Shown: positions 1-7,063, numbered from the stretch's first letter. The stretch is 64,000 bases of DNA from Gaiellasilicea sp046594445 (GCA_046594445.1 JBKJSM010000122.1:1-64000), one strand, 5' to 3'. Notes: generated by a model not told the origin, from the letters alone. Numbers and translations are program-made.

Positions 1-198
1 AGCTCGAGAGAGACGCCGTCCCCCTTCTCGGCCCGCCGGCAAGGGAGCTTTTCTCCAGGACGCGGCGATGAGCCCGAGAGGGAGCGGCCGAGGACGGACG
101 CAGAAGTGCGACGCCGCCTGACCACCTTACGTGGGCAATTGATCGTACTGTTTGGTCAGGTGACCCAACCCGCAGCCCCCGCCCGAACCATAGTGTGA
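1..198 (+). other. Possible C-terminal end of a gene cut by the window edge
   Basis: Frame 1 is open from the first base to a TGA at 196-198 (65 codons). The region ends with a hydrophobic stretch after an Arg/Glu-rich segment (RTDAEVRRRLTTLRGQLIVL). I recognise no family. Several rare codons (tta, ata, cgt) and the common occurrence of long open frames at this GC content mean it may not be coding. Confidence 0.2.
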
Positions 199-236
199 AG
201 ATCCGGTGACATTGAGCAGGCGTCGCCCTCAATGTC

Positions 237-242
237 TACACT
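237..242 (+). promoter_or_regulatory. -10 box TACACT of the antitoxin gene at 250
   Basis: TACACT lies 7 nt before the ATG at 250 and there is no Shine-Dalgarno between them, so the transcript would start at or next to the start codon (leaderless). Confidence 0.5.
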
Positions 243-249
243 CTGAGCC

Positions 250-489
250 ATGAAGCTGGGACGGATCACCGCAGGCGGTCAGCTGTCGATTCCGGCGGCA
301 ATCCGGCGGCGCTGGGGCACGAAGCTCGTCGCGCTCGACGACCAGGGCAACCAGCTGGTCATCAAGCCGCTGCCGGCCGATGCGATCACGGCGGCTCGCG
401 GCGCCCTCGCCGGGCGGATCGGCGACGCGAGCGAGCTCCGGCGCGCTGCGCGTCGCGACGACGACGCTGCCGTCTCCCGCCGGCATTGA
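250..489 (+). CDS. vapB: AbrB/MazE-like antitoxin (VapB type)
   Basis: DNA-binding antitoxin partner of the PIN toxin that follows. The first 45 of 79 residues have the AbrB/SpoVT swapped-hairpin signature (GRITAGGQLSIPAAIRRRWG, then a short loop and a hydrophobic strand QLVIKPL). The C-terminal half is Ala/Arg rich and would wrap the toxin. Its TGA overlaps the TTG start of the toxin by 4 bases, the usual arrangement for a translationally coupled type II toxin-antitoxin pair. It probably autorepresses the promoter at 237-242. Family assignment rests on the fold signature and the context; I cannot say which toxin subgroup it neutralises. Confidence 0.8.
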   Translation: MKLGRITAGGQLSIPAAIRRRWGTKLVALDDQGNQLVIKPLPADAITAARGALAGRIGDASELRRAARRDDDAAVSRRH

Positions 490-917
490 TCGTGCTGGAC
501 GCCTACGCGCTCGTCGCCCTCCTCGGTGACGAGCCTGCCGCGGACGAGGTCGAGGCGCTGCTGCGTGACCGGGAGTGCGTCGTCGGCGTCGTGAACCTCG
601 CCGAGGCAATCGGCGTCTCCTGCCGGGTCGCGGGCGTTGCCGACACAGAGGTTCGCGACGTGCTCGAGCCGATGATCCTCGGCGGGCGGCTCGCGGTGCG
701 CACGCCGCAGAGCGCAGACGCCTGGCGGGCTGCCGAGTTGCGATGTAGGTACTACGACAGGAAGGAGCGAGAGATCTCGCTTGCAGATTGCTTCCTGCTT
801 GCTGCGGCGACGTCGGCCGACGAGATCGCGACTGCCGACCCGGCGGTGGCGGAGGTCGCTCGCGCGGAGGGTTTGCGAATCCTGCCGCTCCCGGACTCGC
901 GCGGGCAGCGACCCTAG
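486..917 (+). CDS. vapC: PIN-domain ribonuclease toxin (VapC)
   Basis: Mg2+-dependent endoribonuclease toxin of a type II module. The 143-residue length is normal for VapC. The conserved PIN acidic residues are all visible: D5 in MIVLDAYALVALL, E40 in NLAEAI, D101 in SLADCFLLAAA and D118 in TADPAVAE. The start is TTG at 486, inside the antitoxin stop (TTGA overlap); there is no better in-frame start, and starting here keeps D5. The gene appears intact, unlike the toxin-antitoxin remnants downstream. The RNA target cannot be read from sequence. Confidence 0.88.
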   Translation: MIVLDAYALVALLGDEPAADEVEALLRDRECVVGVVNLAEAIGVSCRVAGVADTEVRDVLEPMILGGRLAVRTPQSADAWRAAELRCRYYDRKEREISLADCFLLAAATSADEIATADPAVAEVARAEGLRILPLPDSRGQRP

Positions 918-950
918 GCTCGCTCAGCACAGCCCGGGGGCTGGGCGGAC

Positions 951-956
951 TACGAT
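951..956 (+). promoter_or_regulatory. -10 box TACGAT of the RHH antitoxin gene
   Basis: TACGAT is 6 nt before the GTG at 963, again without room for a ribosome binding site. It gives the second toxin-antitoxin pair a promoter of its own. Confidence 0.45.
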
Positions 957-962
957 CGCGCC

Positions 963-1247
963 GTGGCTGATCGCAACGAGAGCAAGCGGCTCAACGTGAC
1001 TCTCGCCCCCGAGCACGCGGAGAAGCTGGCACGGATGGCAGAGCAGGACTACACCCAGGAAGGAACGCTCGCCCGCTCCCTGCTCTCCCGGGCGATCGAC
1101 GAGGCGGACGTCGACGGCCGCAGCATGGTCGAGCTTCTGAACGGCATTCCGGAGCACTCGAGCGCGCCCTACTCGGCCGCGAGCAGGCGCGAGCCGGCGA
1201 GACGATCCCACTCGACGACCTGTAAGAAGTGGCACGCGTCGAGCTGA
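963..1247 (+). CDS. Ribbon-helix-helix antitoxin with a frameshifted C-terminus
   Basis: Antitoxin for the RelE-like protein at 1229. Residues 1-60 look like a CopG/RHH antitoxin (KRLNVTLAPEHAEKLARMAEQ..EGTLARSLLSRAIDE). From codon 65 onward the reading frame is wrong: bases 1157-1225 in the next frame read LERALLGREQARAGETIPL and end DDL-stop, the standard acidic end of these antitoxins, stopping 3 nt before the toxin's GTG. One missing base around 1154-1155 explains it. As written, the protein carries a nonsense tail of 30 residues that overlaps the toxin start. The tail normally binds the toxin, so the product may not neutralise it. Confidence 0.7.
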   Translation: MADRNESKRLNVTLAPEHAEKLARMAEQDYTQEGTLARSLLSRAIDEADVDGRSMVELLNGIPEHSSAPYSAASRREPARRSHSTTCKKWHASS

Positions 1248-1636
1248 GCGCGGCGGCGGTGGAGGACATCGCGCGGCTGACGATCACGCATCGGCTTCCA
1301 GCCGACACGAACGCGCGAATCAGGCGTTCCCTACGAGCACTTGGCCGACTCCCGCGGCTTGGCGCCGCGCTCGAGGGCGAGTGGCAGGGGTTCCGATTCG
1401 TCCTTGGCCCCTGGCGCTGGATGATCGTCGTCTATGAGATCTACGACGACGATCGCATCGTGATCGTCACGGTTCAAGATGACCGCTCGTACGCCGCGCT
1501 CGCCGTCCGGTTCGCCGCGAGCACTCCCACCGGCCGGCTGGAGCAAGTCGCCGAGCATCTGGGCGTTCCCGGCGCGCCTGCGGGCACGACCGACGCTTTC
1601 CTGGCGGAGAGCCGCGCCGAGCGCGACCAAGCGTGA
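1229..1636 (+). CDS. RelE/ParE-like toxin fused to an antitoxin-like tail
   Basis: Residues 1-90 form a RelE/ParE-type toxin: ARVELSAAAVEDIARL, a helical hairpin with Arg-rich turns, the beta-sheet core WQGFRFVLGPWRWMIVVYEI and a final strand RIVIVTVQDDRSYAA. RelE proteins normally end here. This one continues for 44 residues (GRLEQVAEHLGVPGAP, TTDAFLAESRAERDQA) that look like the C-terminal end of a Phd/VapB-type antitoxin, and its TGA overlaps a GTG that opens a PIN fragment. The simplest reading is a deletion that joined the end of relE to the end of a second module's antitoxin. Whether the toxin part still works is unknown. Confidence 0.75.
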   Translation: MARVELSAAAVEDIARLTITHRLPADTNARIRRSLRALGRLPRLGAALEGEWQGFRFVLGPWRWMIVVYEIYDDDRIVIVTVQDDRSYAALAVRFAASTPTGRLEQVAEHLGVPGAPAGTTDAFLAESRAERDQA

Positions 1637-1740
1637 CCGCGGTCTACCTCGAGACGAGCGCCGTCGGACGCGTTCTCCTCGGCGAGCCCGACGCCCGAGG
1701 AGAGTCCAGGGGCGAAGCGGGGAACACCTCGTCGCGTTGA
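1633..1740 (+). pseudogene. VapC toxin remnant (N-terminal stump)
   Basis: GTG at 1633 overlaps the preceding stop (GTGA) and opens 35 codons. The first 21 residues, VTAVYLETSAVGRVLLGEPDA, begin like many PIN toxins (xVYLETSAxxRxLLxEPD) but the family similarity then stops and the frame ends at 1740. The remaining three acidic positions of the active site are missing, so it cannot be a working nuclease. It is the third toxin gene within 1.5 kb. Confidence 0.65.
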
Positions 1741-1741
1741 C

Positions 1742-1757
1742 TCACCCGAAAGGGTGA
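1742..1757 (+). other. GAAA-tetraloop hairpin upstream of the first paralogue
   Basis: TCACCC and GGGTGA pair perfectly around GAAA. It lies 50 nt before the chosen GTG of the gene at 1808, in the probable 5' leader. I could not match the leader to a known riboswitch class. Confidence 0.4.
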
Positions 1758-1807
1758 TCCGGTGTCGGGCCGTAAGGAAAGTCCGCGCTGAGCAGGTACT
1801 TCTTGCT

Positions 1808-2560
1808 GTGACCGGAATCCGCGACTTTCTGCGCAATCGGGCCGCGCTCGTCGGGCTCGTGCACTCGCGCCCGCAGGCGCCCGAAGCGCTCGTCGGCTCG
1901 ATCGTCGCACGGATCGAGCGCGACGCACGCGTCCGCCGTAGCGCCCGAGCTCGCACGGTGCTCGCCGGCTCGCTCACCGCTGCTCTGGCGGCCTCGCTCT
2001 TCACGGTCGGCGGCGTCTCGTACGCGGCGAACGCGGCGAACGGCGCGCTGAAGGTGGTCAAGAAGGCCGTGACGCCGAAGGCGGGGCAGCAGGCGATCGT
2101 CCTCAAGGGGATCAGCGCGGGCGGCGACCAGTACCGGCCCGGCTTCGGCTTCGGCGACCCGAACCACAACCACACAGGCCCGCCCGGGCTCGAGCGTCCC
2201 GGTGGCAACGCAGCCCCGCCGCTGCGGGGGCGGGTCGCGCCCGACGGCCGCGCGGCGCTCGTCGGCACGAGCGTCAGCTTCGACGAGCAGTGCTCGCTCT
2301 TCATCAGTGTCGTCGACGCCGACGGTACGCCGCTGCTGCTCACACAGGCGTCGAAGCGTGGCGGCAGCTCGGTCGGCAACCGCGTCTCGGGGCCGCAGAC
2401 GAAGTTCATCCGCTACACGCTGCTCGTCCCACGCCCCGTGCCGCTGCAGCTGCGGATCCCGATCAACCTCCTGCGCGCGGGCCGGGGCTACTCGATCCGG
2501 ATCGTCGCCTTCGACGTCACCGGCAACCGGACGGAGATGCTGATTCCGTTTGGCCTGTAA
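1808..2560 (+). CDS. Unrecognised single-pass membrane protein, paralogue 1
   Basis: Function unknown. Layout of 250 residues: a cytoplasmic Arg-rich segment of about 50 residues (PEALVGSIVARIERDARVRR, similar in style to anti-sigma or regulatory N-termini), one membrane helix (VLAGSLTAALAASLFTVGGVSYAANA), then an exported part. After the helix comes the box YRPGFGFGDPNHNHTGPPGL, shared word for word with the neighbour at 2626, a Pro/Gly linker and a predicted beta-sandwich of about 110 residues (SFDEQCSLFISVVDADGTPL to GYSIRIVAFDVTGNRTEMLIP). I chose GTG 1808 because it aligns with the paralogue's start; an in-frame GTG also exists at 1754. No identified sigma factor or export partner is adjacent. 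Confidence 0.7.
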   Translation: MTGIRDFLRNRAALVGLVHSRPQAPEALVGSIVARIERDARVRRSARARTVLAGSLTAALAASLFTVGGVSYAANAANGALKVVKKAVTPKAGQQAIVLKGISAGGDQYRPGFGFGDPNHNHTGPPGLERPGGNAAPPLRGRVAPDGRAALVGTSVSFDEQCSLFISVVDADGTPLLLTQASKRGGSSVGNRVSGPQTKFIRYTLLVPRPVPLQLRIPINLLRAGRGYSIRIVAFDVTGNRTEMLIPFGL

Positions 2561-2625
2561 GGATTCTTGGCCTTCCGCCGGTACCGGTCACGACAGCGAA
2601 AATTCGATGGACGAGGGAGGGGCTT

Positions 2626-3360
2626 GTGATCTCACGAAAGCATAGGCGGCTCGAGCGCAGCCTCAGGGACGATCGTCCGGCCGCGACGGATGAGCTCGTG
2701 CGGAAGGTTTCGCGGCAGGTCGGCCCGCGGCCGAGCGGTGTGCCGCGGCTCGCGCTGGGAGGCGCGATGACGTTGCTGATGCTCGTCGCGCTCGGCTCGG
2801 TCGGAGGCATCTCGTACGCCGCCAACGCAGCCAAAGGGGCGGCTCGCGTCGTGCAGAAAGCCATCTCGCCGACCGGCGTCATCAGCGTGCTCGGCCTGAA
2901 CTCCGGCGGAGACCAGTACCGTCCCGGGTTCGGCTTCGGCGACCCGAATCACAACCACACGGGCCCCCCCGGCTTGAAGCGGCAGGGAACAGCTTCCGGA
3001 ACTCCGCCCATCGAGAAGGCTCGCGAGACAGCCGACGGTGTGGCGGTCGTCGTGAAAACGACGATCGTGCTCGACGAGCAGGCTGCACTCTTCATCCAGG
3101 TGCTCGACCAGCGTGGCCGCACGATCGTGCTCACGCAAAAGTCTGCACGCGGTAGCACGAAGATCGGCGGCAGCAAGCTCGAGGGCAAGCCGTCGAAGAC
3201 GCTTCGGTACACCGTCCTCGTTCCGCGTCCGATTCCGATCGAGCTGCGGATACCCGCGCATCTCGTCCGCGAGGATCAGGCGTATCGGCTCCGCATCATT
3301 GCTCGCGACAAGCAAGGGAACAAGTCCGTCTTGATCATCCCGTTCCGCGTCGACAAGTAG
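2626..3360 (+). CDS. Unrecognised single-pass membrane protein, paralogue 2
   Basis: Tandem paralogue of the preceding gene, 244 residues with the same order: basic N-terminus, membrane helix (LGGAMTLLMLVALGSVGGISYAANAA), the identical box YRPGFGFGDPNHNHTGPPGL, and a beta-sandwich-like domain with matching landmarks (VLDEQAALFIQVLDQRGR, TVLVPRPIPIELRIP, LRIIARDKQGN, LIIPFRV). GTG 2626 is preceded by GGGAGGGG, a clear ribosome binding site, which fixes this start. The N-terminal cytoplasmic parts of the two genes have diverged while the extracellular box has not, so the box is probably the functional site. A strong hairpin follows the gene. Confidence 0.75.
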   Translation: MISRKHRRLERSLRDDRPAATDELVRKVSRQVGPRPSGVPRLALGGAMTLLMLVALGSVGGISYAANAAKGAARVVQKAISPTGVISVLGLNSGGDQYRPGFGFGDPNHNHTGPPGLKRQGTASGTPPIEKARETADGVAVVVKTTIVLDEQAALFIQVLDQRGRTIVLTQKSARGSTKIGGSKLEGKPSKTLRYTVLVPRPIPIELRIPAHLVREDQAYRLRIIARDKQGNKSVLIIPFRVDK

Positions 3361-3371
3361 GAACACTTCGC

Positions 3372-3401
3372 GTGGCGGCCGCGCCGCGGAGCGGCCGCCA
3401 C
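3372..3401 (+). terminator. Terminator-like hairpin after the paralogue pair
   Basis: GTGGCGGCCGC (3372-3382) pairs perfectly with GCGGCCGCCAC (3391-3401) around an 8-nt loop, 11 nt after the stop. There is no T-run. Confidence 0.6.
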
Positions 3402-3601
3402 CCGCTCCTCTGGCCTGGGAAATAACCCGGCGCGCTCGCGTCTTTGGCGGCTGTTCATGACCAGGATGCGCTCGCCGCGGCCTGCGAGCTCCAGCGGTTG
3501 TACGCCAAATCGGGGAGCCCGCTCGCGCCGATTCGACGAGGCCGGTCGCGCCGTTTCGGGGATTCAGGGCCGCGTCGACTCTGGTCAATGCTGGAGCTAT
3601 C

Positions 3602-3623
3602 GCGTGAGCAGGGGTGCTCACGC
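3602..3623 (+). promoter_or_regulatory. Perfect hairpin upstream of a micro-ORF
   Basis: GCGTGAGCA and TGCTCACGC form a perfect 9-bp stem with loop GGGG. It ends 27 nt before the ATG of the micro-ORF at 3650 and just before its ribosome binding site. The 3402-3601 interval before it contains nothing I can support. Confidence 0.5.
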
Positions 3624-3649
3624 AAAACCGAACGAGGGGAAGAATCATC

Positions 3650-3718
3650 ATGGGGAACACCGAACTGCAGACGCCGTCGAAGCGCATCCGGATCGTCCTG
3701 GCCGACTGGACCTGGTAG
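3650..3718 (+). CDS. Possible 22-residue leader or signal peptide
   Basis: ATG at 3650 is preceded by GAGGGGAAG at the correct distance. The peptide has a polar start (MGNTELQTPSKR), then an amphipathic end RIRIVLADWTW before TAG. It is followed by an inverted repeat overlapping the stop (GACGCG/CGCGTC) and by the terminator at 3779. Two Trp codons next to the stop are reminiscent of an attenuator leader, but no tryptophan gene follows; the next gene is a sensor kinase transcribed from its own box. Other options are a small secreted or modified peptide, or chance. No processing enzymes lie nearby. Confidence 0.35.
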   Translation: MGNTELQTPSKRIRIVLADWTW

Positions 3719-3778
3719 ACGCGAACGACGTAACGCGTCGCGGGACGGGACGCGGTAAAAACCCCGAAGCTTGAAGCT

Positions 3779-3815
3779 GCGCCGGCACTCTCTTAAGGGT
3801 GTCGGCGCTTTCGGT
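3779..3815 (+). terminator. Rho-independent terminator
   Basis: GCGCCGGCAC pairs with GTGTCGGCGC (one G-T wobble) around TCTCTTAAGG and is followed by TTTCGGTTT. It closes whatever transcript covers 3602-3718. Confidence 0.65.
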
Positions 3816-3842
3816 TTGCTGCCGATTGTCAGCCCAGTTCGG

Positions 3843-3848
3843 TAGCGT
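3843..3848 (+). promoter_or_regulatory. -10 box TAGCGT of the sensor kinase
   Basis: TAGCGT is 9 nt before the ATG at 3858, downstream of the terminator, so the kinase is transcribed independently of the micro-ORF region. Confidence 0.45.
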
Positions 3849-3857
3849 CAACTGGAC

Positions 3858-6083
3858 ATGCGGCGGCGGATGAGCGTTCCTGTGGAAACGGAAGGGCCGG
3901 GCGGTGGCTCTGGCCCGTCCCTGCGGCTGCCCCCCCTCGCCGCCGCCTACTGCGCCGTCGTCGTCGCGGCGAGCGTCCTCGCGGCGATCGTGGCCTTCAC
4001 GGCCCACGAGACGCCGACGAGGACGGAATGGATCGCGTTCGCAATCCTGCTTCCGCTCGCCGCACTCGCGCCGCTCTTCACGGTCAGCATCGCGCGCAAC
4101 CACGGCTTCCACACCGGCGCGGCCTTCGTCGTCGCCGGAGCGCTGGTGCTCCCGCCCACGCTCGTCGTCGCGCTCGCGGTGCTGCTGCGTCTGCCGACCT
4201 GGTTCCGGGAGCGAGCGCCCTGGTACGTCGAGACGTTCAACATCGCGAACTCCGTGCTCAGCGCACTCACGGCCGCACTAGTCGTCCAGGTCGTGGGGAC
4301 CGACGACGGAGTCGAGCTCGCACTGGCCGGACTCGGTGCCGCGACCGGCTTCGTCGTCCTCAACCACGGCTTGCTCGCGACGATGCTGTGGCTCGGACGC
4401 GGCCTCACGCTGCGCGAGACGGGTCTCTTCTCGCGTGAAGGGCTCGGGATCGAGTTCGTCATCGCATTGCTCGGGGTCGCCGTCGGCGCGCTCGCCGACA
4501 CGAACGTCTTGCTCCTACCGGCACTGCTCGCGCCGTTCGCGCTCGGACACCGCTCGCTCTCTACGCTCGCGCTCCTGCGCGAGAGCGAGGAGCGCTTCAG
4601 GACGATGTTCGAATCGGGGCCGACCGCGACGATGCTGCTCGGGATCGACGGCTCGGTGCTCGCTGTGAACCGATCGCTCGAGGGGCTTCTCGGCTACACC
4701 GAGGATGAGCTCCGCGCGCTGCCGGTCGCCGACCACGTCCATCCCGATGATCGCGAGGCGGGCGCCGATCTGTACGCCGAGCTCGTGCGCGGGGAGCGCG
4801 ACGCCTACCGGCGCGACGCGCTGTTCGTCACCAAGGACGGCCGCACGGTCGGCACGCATCTCGCCGCTGCGCTCGTGCGCGACGCCGACGGGAAGCCGAT
4901 GTACGTGATCGGCATGGCCGAGGACGTGACCGAGCAGCGGCAGCTCGAGGAGCAGCTGCGGCAGAGCCAGAAGCTCGAAGCCGTCGGCCGGCTCGCGGGC
5001 GGTGTGGCGCACGACTTCAACAACATGCTGACGGCCATCGGCGGCTACACCTCGTTCGCGCTCGACCGGGCGCCGAGCGGCTCTCCCATCCGCTCGGATC
5101 TCGAGGAGGTGCGTAAGGCCACGGAACGCGCCGCACTACTGACTCGGCAGCTGCTCGCCTTCAGCCGCAAGCAAGTGCTGCAGCCGGAGGTTCTCGACCT
5201 GAACGAGATCGTCGCCGAGCTCGAGTCGATGCTGCGGCCGCTGCTCGGCGAGGACGTCGTGCTGACCACCGCGCTCGATCCCGGCCTCGGAGCGATCGAG
5301 GCAGACCCGGGCCAGCTCCAGCAGGTCGTCATGAACCTCGTCGTCAACGCCCGTGACGCAATGCCCGCGGGGGGCACGATCTCGATCGAGACCGCGAACG
5401 TCGACGTGGACGAGGTCGCCGACGGCGCGATCGAGCCCGGTCGCTACGTGATGCTGACCGTCCGTGACGCGGGCGAAGGGATCGACGAGGCGACGATCGG
5501 GCAGATCTTCGAGCCGTTCTTCACCACGAAGGAATCCGGGAAGGGAACCGGCCTCGGTCTTGCGACCGTCTACGGGATCGTCAAGCAGAGCGGCGGATAC
5601 CTGTCCGTCGAGACCGAGCTCGGCGCAGGCTCGGCGTTCACGATCTATCTCCGCCGGGTCGAGGGCGCCCTCTCCCCCAGCGCCACGATGCCCGCTGCAG
5701 TCGAGGCGCCGCCCGGGTCCGGGACGGCGACGGTGCTCGTCGTCGAGGACGAAGAGGTCATCCGCAGCCTCGTGCAGCACGTGCTCGAGGCCGATGGCTA
5801 CCGCGTCCTCGTCGCCCACGACGGCGAAGAGGCGGTGGCGGTCGCCGAGGCCCACGACGTCGAGCTCCTGCTCACCGACCTCTCGATGCCGAAGCTCGGG
5901 GGCCGCGAGCTAGCCGAGCACCTGAGGACGGCAAACCCCGGCCTGAAGGTGCTCTACATGTCCGGGTACGCGGAGAGCGGGATCCTCTCGGACGGGGTTC
6001 TGCCACCCGTGACCGGATTCCTGGAGAAGCCTTTCACGCCCACCGAGTTGAAGGCGACCGTCCGCGCCCTGCTGACCGTCTGA
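3858..6083 (+). CDS. Hybrid membrane sensor histidine kinase
   Basis: Signal-transducing kinase of 741 residues. Residues 27-235 hold about six or seven hydrophobic helices without a large extracellular loop, so the signal is probably sensed in or near the membrane. Then come a PAS domain (240-360; NRSLEGLLGYTEDELRAL, HPDDRE), HisKA with phospho-acceptor H385 in GGVAHDFNNML, HATPase (N497, DAGEGID at 537-543, GTGLGLAT at 563-570) and a C-terminal receiver domain with phospho-acceptor D674 and conserved K724. The HDFNNML type of HisKA usually works with a fused receiver as here. No dedicated output regulator is adjacent. A second in-frame ATG lies at codon 5; ATG 3858 fits the promoter spacing. 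Confidence 0.92.
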   Translation: MRRRMSVPVETEGPGGGSGPSLRLPPLAAAYCAVVVAASVLAAIVAFTAHETPTRTEWIAFAILLPLAALAPLFTVSIARNHGFHTGAAFVVAGALVLPPTLVVALAVLLRLPTWFRERAPWYVETFNIANSVLSALTAALVVQVVGTDDGVELALAGLGAATGFVVLNHGLLATMLWLGRGLTLRETGLFSREGLGIEFVIALLGVAVGALADTNVLLLPALLAPFALGHRSLSTLALLRESEERFRTMFESGPTATMLLGIDGSVLAVNRSLEGLLGYTEDELRALPVADHVHPDDREAGADLYAELVRGERDAYRRDALFVTKDGRTVGTHLAAALVRDADGKPMYVIGMAEDVTEQRQLEEQLRQSQKLEAVGRLAGGVAHDFNNMLTAIGGYTSFALDRAPSGSPIRSDLEEVRKATERAALLTRQLLAFSRKQVLQPEVLDLNEIVAELESMLRPLLGEDVVLTTALDPGLGAIEADPGQLQQVVMNLVVNARDAMPAGGTISIETANVDVDEVADGAIEPGRYVMLTVRDAGEGIDEATIGQIFEPFFTTKESGKGTGLGLATVYGIVKQSGGYLSVETELGAGSAFTIYLRRVEGALSPSATMPAAVEAPPGSGTATVLVVEDEEVIRSLVQHVLEADGYRVLVAHDGEEAVAVAEAHDVELLLTDLSMPKLGGRELAEHLRTANPGLKVLYMSGYAESGILSDGVLPPVTGFLEKPFTPTELKATVRALLTV

Positions 6084-6085
6084 TC

Positions 6086-6091
6086 TAGATT
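6086..6091 (+). promoter_or_regulatory. -10 box TAGATT of the AlgH gene
   Basis: TAGATT begins 3 nt after the kinase stop and ends 6 nt before the ATG at 6098. TCCTCC between them is the wrong polarity for a ribosome binding site. Confidence 0.45.
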
Positions 6092-6097
6092 TCCTCC

Positions 6098-6628
6098 ATG
6101 AGCGACTCGCTGCGCGGGCAGCTCCTGGTGGCCGCCCCGGTGCTGCACGACCCTAACTTCCATCGGACTGTGATCTTCGTCGCCGAGCACGACGACGACG
6201 GAGCGATGGGGCTCGTCCTCAACCGCCCGACGGACACGTCGGTGGGCGATGCGCTCCCCGACCTGGCGCCGATCGCGGGAGACGAGGAGCGGGTTTACCT
6301 CGGCGGGCCCGTGGCGCTCGAGTCGGTGCTCGCGGTCGCCGAGCTCGATGACCCGGAGGACGCCTCCCAGCTCCTTCTCGGCGCGGTGGGATTCGTCCAG
6401 GAGCCGGACGTTCCCGTGCTGCGCGGCCGCGTTTTCGTCGGCTATGCAGGCTGGAGCGCCGGTCAGCTCGAGGAAGAGCTGGAGGAGGAGACGTGGCTCG
6501 TCGTCCCCGCGGAGGCCGACGACCTCTTCAGCGACGATCCGGACGGGCTCTGGAGCGCCGTCCTCCGCCGCCAAGGCGGACCGTACGCGCTGCTCTCGCT
6601 GATGCCCCCGGATCCCTCGCTCAACTAG
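6098..6628 (+). CDS. YqgE/AlgH family protein (UPF0301)
   Basis: Small soluble protein of unknown biochemical role, 176 residues, close to the usual 180-190. The family signatures are clear: GQLLVAAPVLHDPNFHRTVI at the N-terminus, then GAMGLVLNRPT and VYLGGPV, and YAGWSAGQLEEELEEETW in the C-terminal half. In proteobacteria AlgH is linked to alginate regulation, but that role should not be carried over here. It follows the sensor kinase on the same strand with its own promoter box and converges with the pseudogene at 6621. Confidence 0.92.
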   Translation: MSDSLRGQLLVAAPVLHDPNFHRTVIFVAEHDDDGAMGLVLNRPTDTSVGDALPDLAPIAGDEERVYLGGPVALESVLAVAELDDPEDASQLLLGAVGFVQEPDVPVLRGRVFVGYAGWSAGQLEEELEEETWLVVPAEADDLFSDDPDGLWSAVLRRQGGPYALLSLMPPDPSLN

Positions 6629-6975
6629 CCCGGCGCCGCCCGACTTCATCGCGAACCACGGGCGCCACCTCGGTGCCGAACAGCTCGATCGCCCTCAGCG
6701 TTTTCGCGTGCGACATCGAGCCGCCGTGCACTGGGTCAGGAAGCGCTGGTGGCCGAAGAGCTCGTGCTGATAGAGGATCTTCTCGGTCACCTCCGCGGGC
6801 TGCCAACGACGGTCGCGCCGCGGGGTGCGCGGCCCGTGTCGTAGGACTCCCGCGTCAGCGGGGGCCAGCCGCGCTCGCGGCCGATCCAGTCCATCATCGT
6901 CTTCAGCGGGACGAAGTAGTCGTCCGCGGCATGCTGTGACGTTTCCGCGACGAAGTCGTGCGAGTTGATGCTGAG
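6621..6975 (-). pseudogene. Luciferase-like monooxygenase, C-terminal remnant with frameshifts
   Basis: Read on the minus strand, three successive frames give consecutive parts of the C-terminal end of an F420- or FMN-dependent luciferase-like oxidoreductase. Frame one: HDFVAETSQHAADDYFVPLK, then MMDWIGRERGWPPLTRESYD. Frame two: AEVTEKILYQHELFGHQRFL. Frame three: GSMSHAKTLRAIELFGTEVA. The breaks fall near 6800 and 6730. The N-terminal two thirds of the enzyme (normally about 330 residues) is missing, and the sequence upstream of 6975 has no similarity. The last codons overlap the convergent AlgH stop. Multiple lesions argue for genuine decay rather than one sequencing error. Confidence 0.8.
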
Positions 6976-7018
6976 CGGCGGCGGCGGGTCGTGTCCCGCC
7001 TCCGCAGCGGGAAGCCGG

Positions 7019-7050
7019 TGAAAGCCCGCTCCACTATTGGCAGAGCGGGC
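7019..7050 (-). terminator. Terminator of the haloperoxidase-type hydrolase
   Basis: GCCCGCTC and GAGCGGGC (7024-7031/7043-7050) form an 8-bp stem 13 nt after the gene stop; in the minus direction it is followed by TTTC. Confidence 0.65.
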
Positions 7051-7063
7051 CTGCGACGAGGGC

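Noticed and set aside
1690..1807. Riboswitch in the leader of paralogue 1
   Set aside because: A GAAA hairpin and GGGGAAC-like strings are suggestive, but I could not line the leader up with c-di-GMP, c-di-AMP, SAM or cobalamin consensus structures.
3650..3718. Tryptophan attenuator leader
   Set aside because: Two Trp codons before the stop and a terminator fit the pattern, but no trp or other aminoacyl-related gene follows and the terminator ends with a separate promoter after it.
6098..6628. Alginate regulation by AlgH
   Set aside because: Only the family name suggests it; no alginate genes are present.
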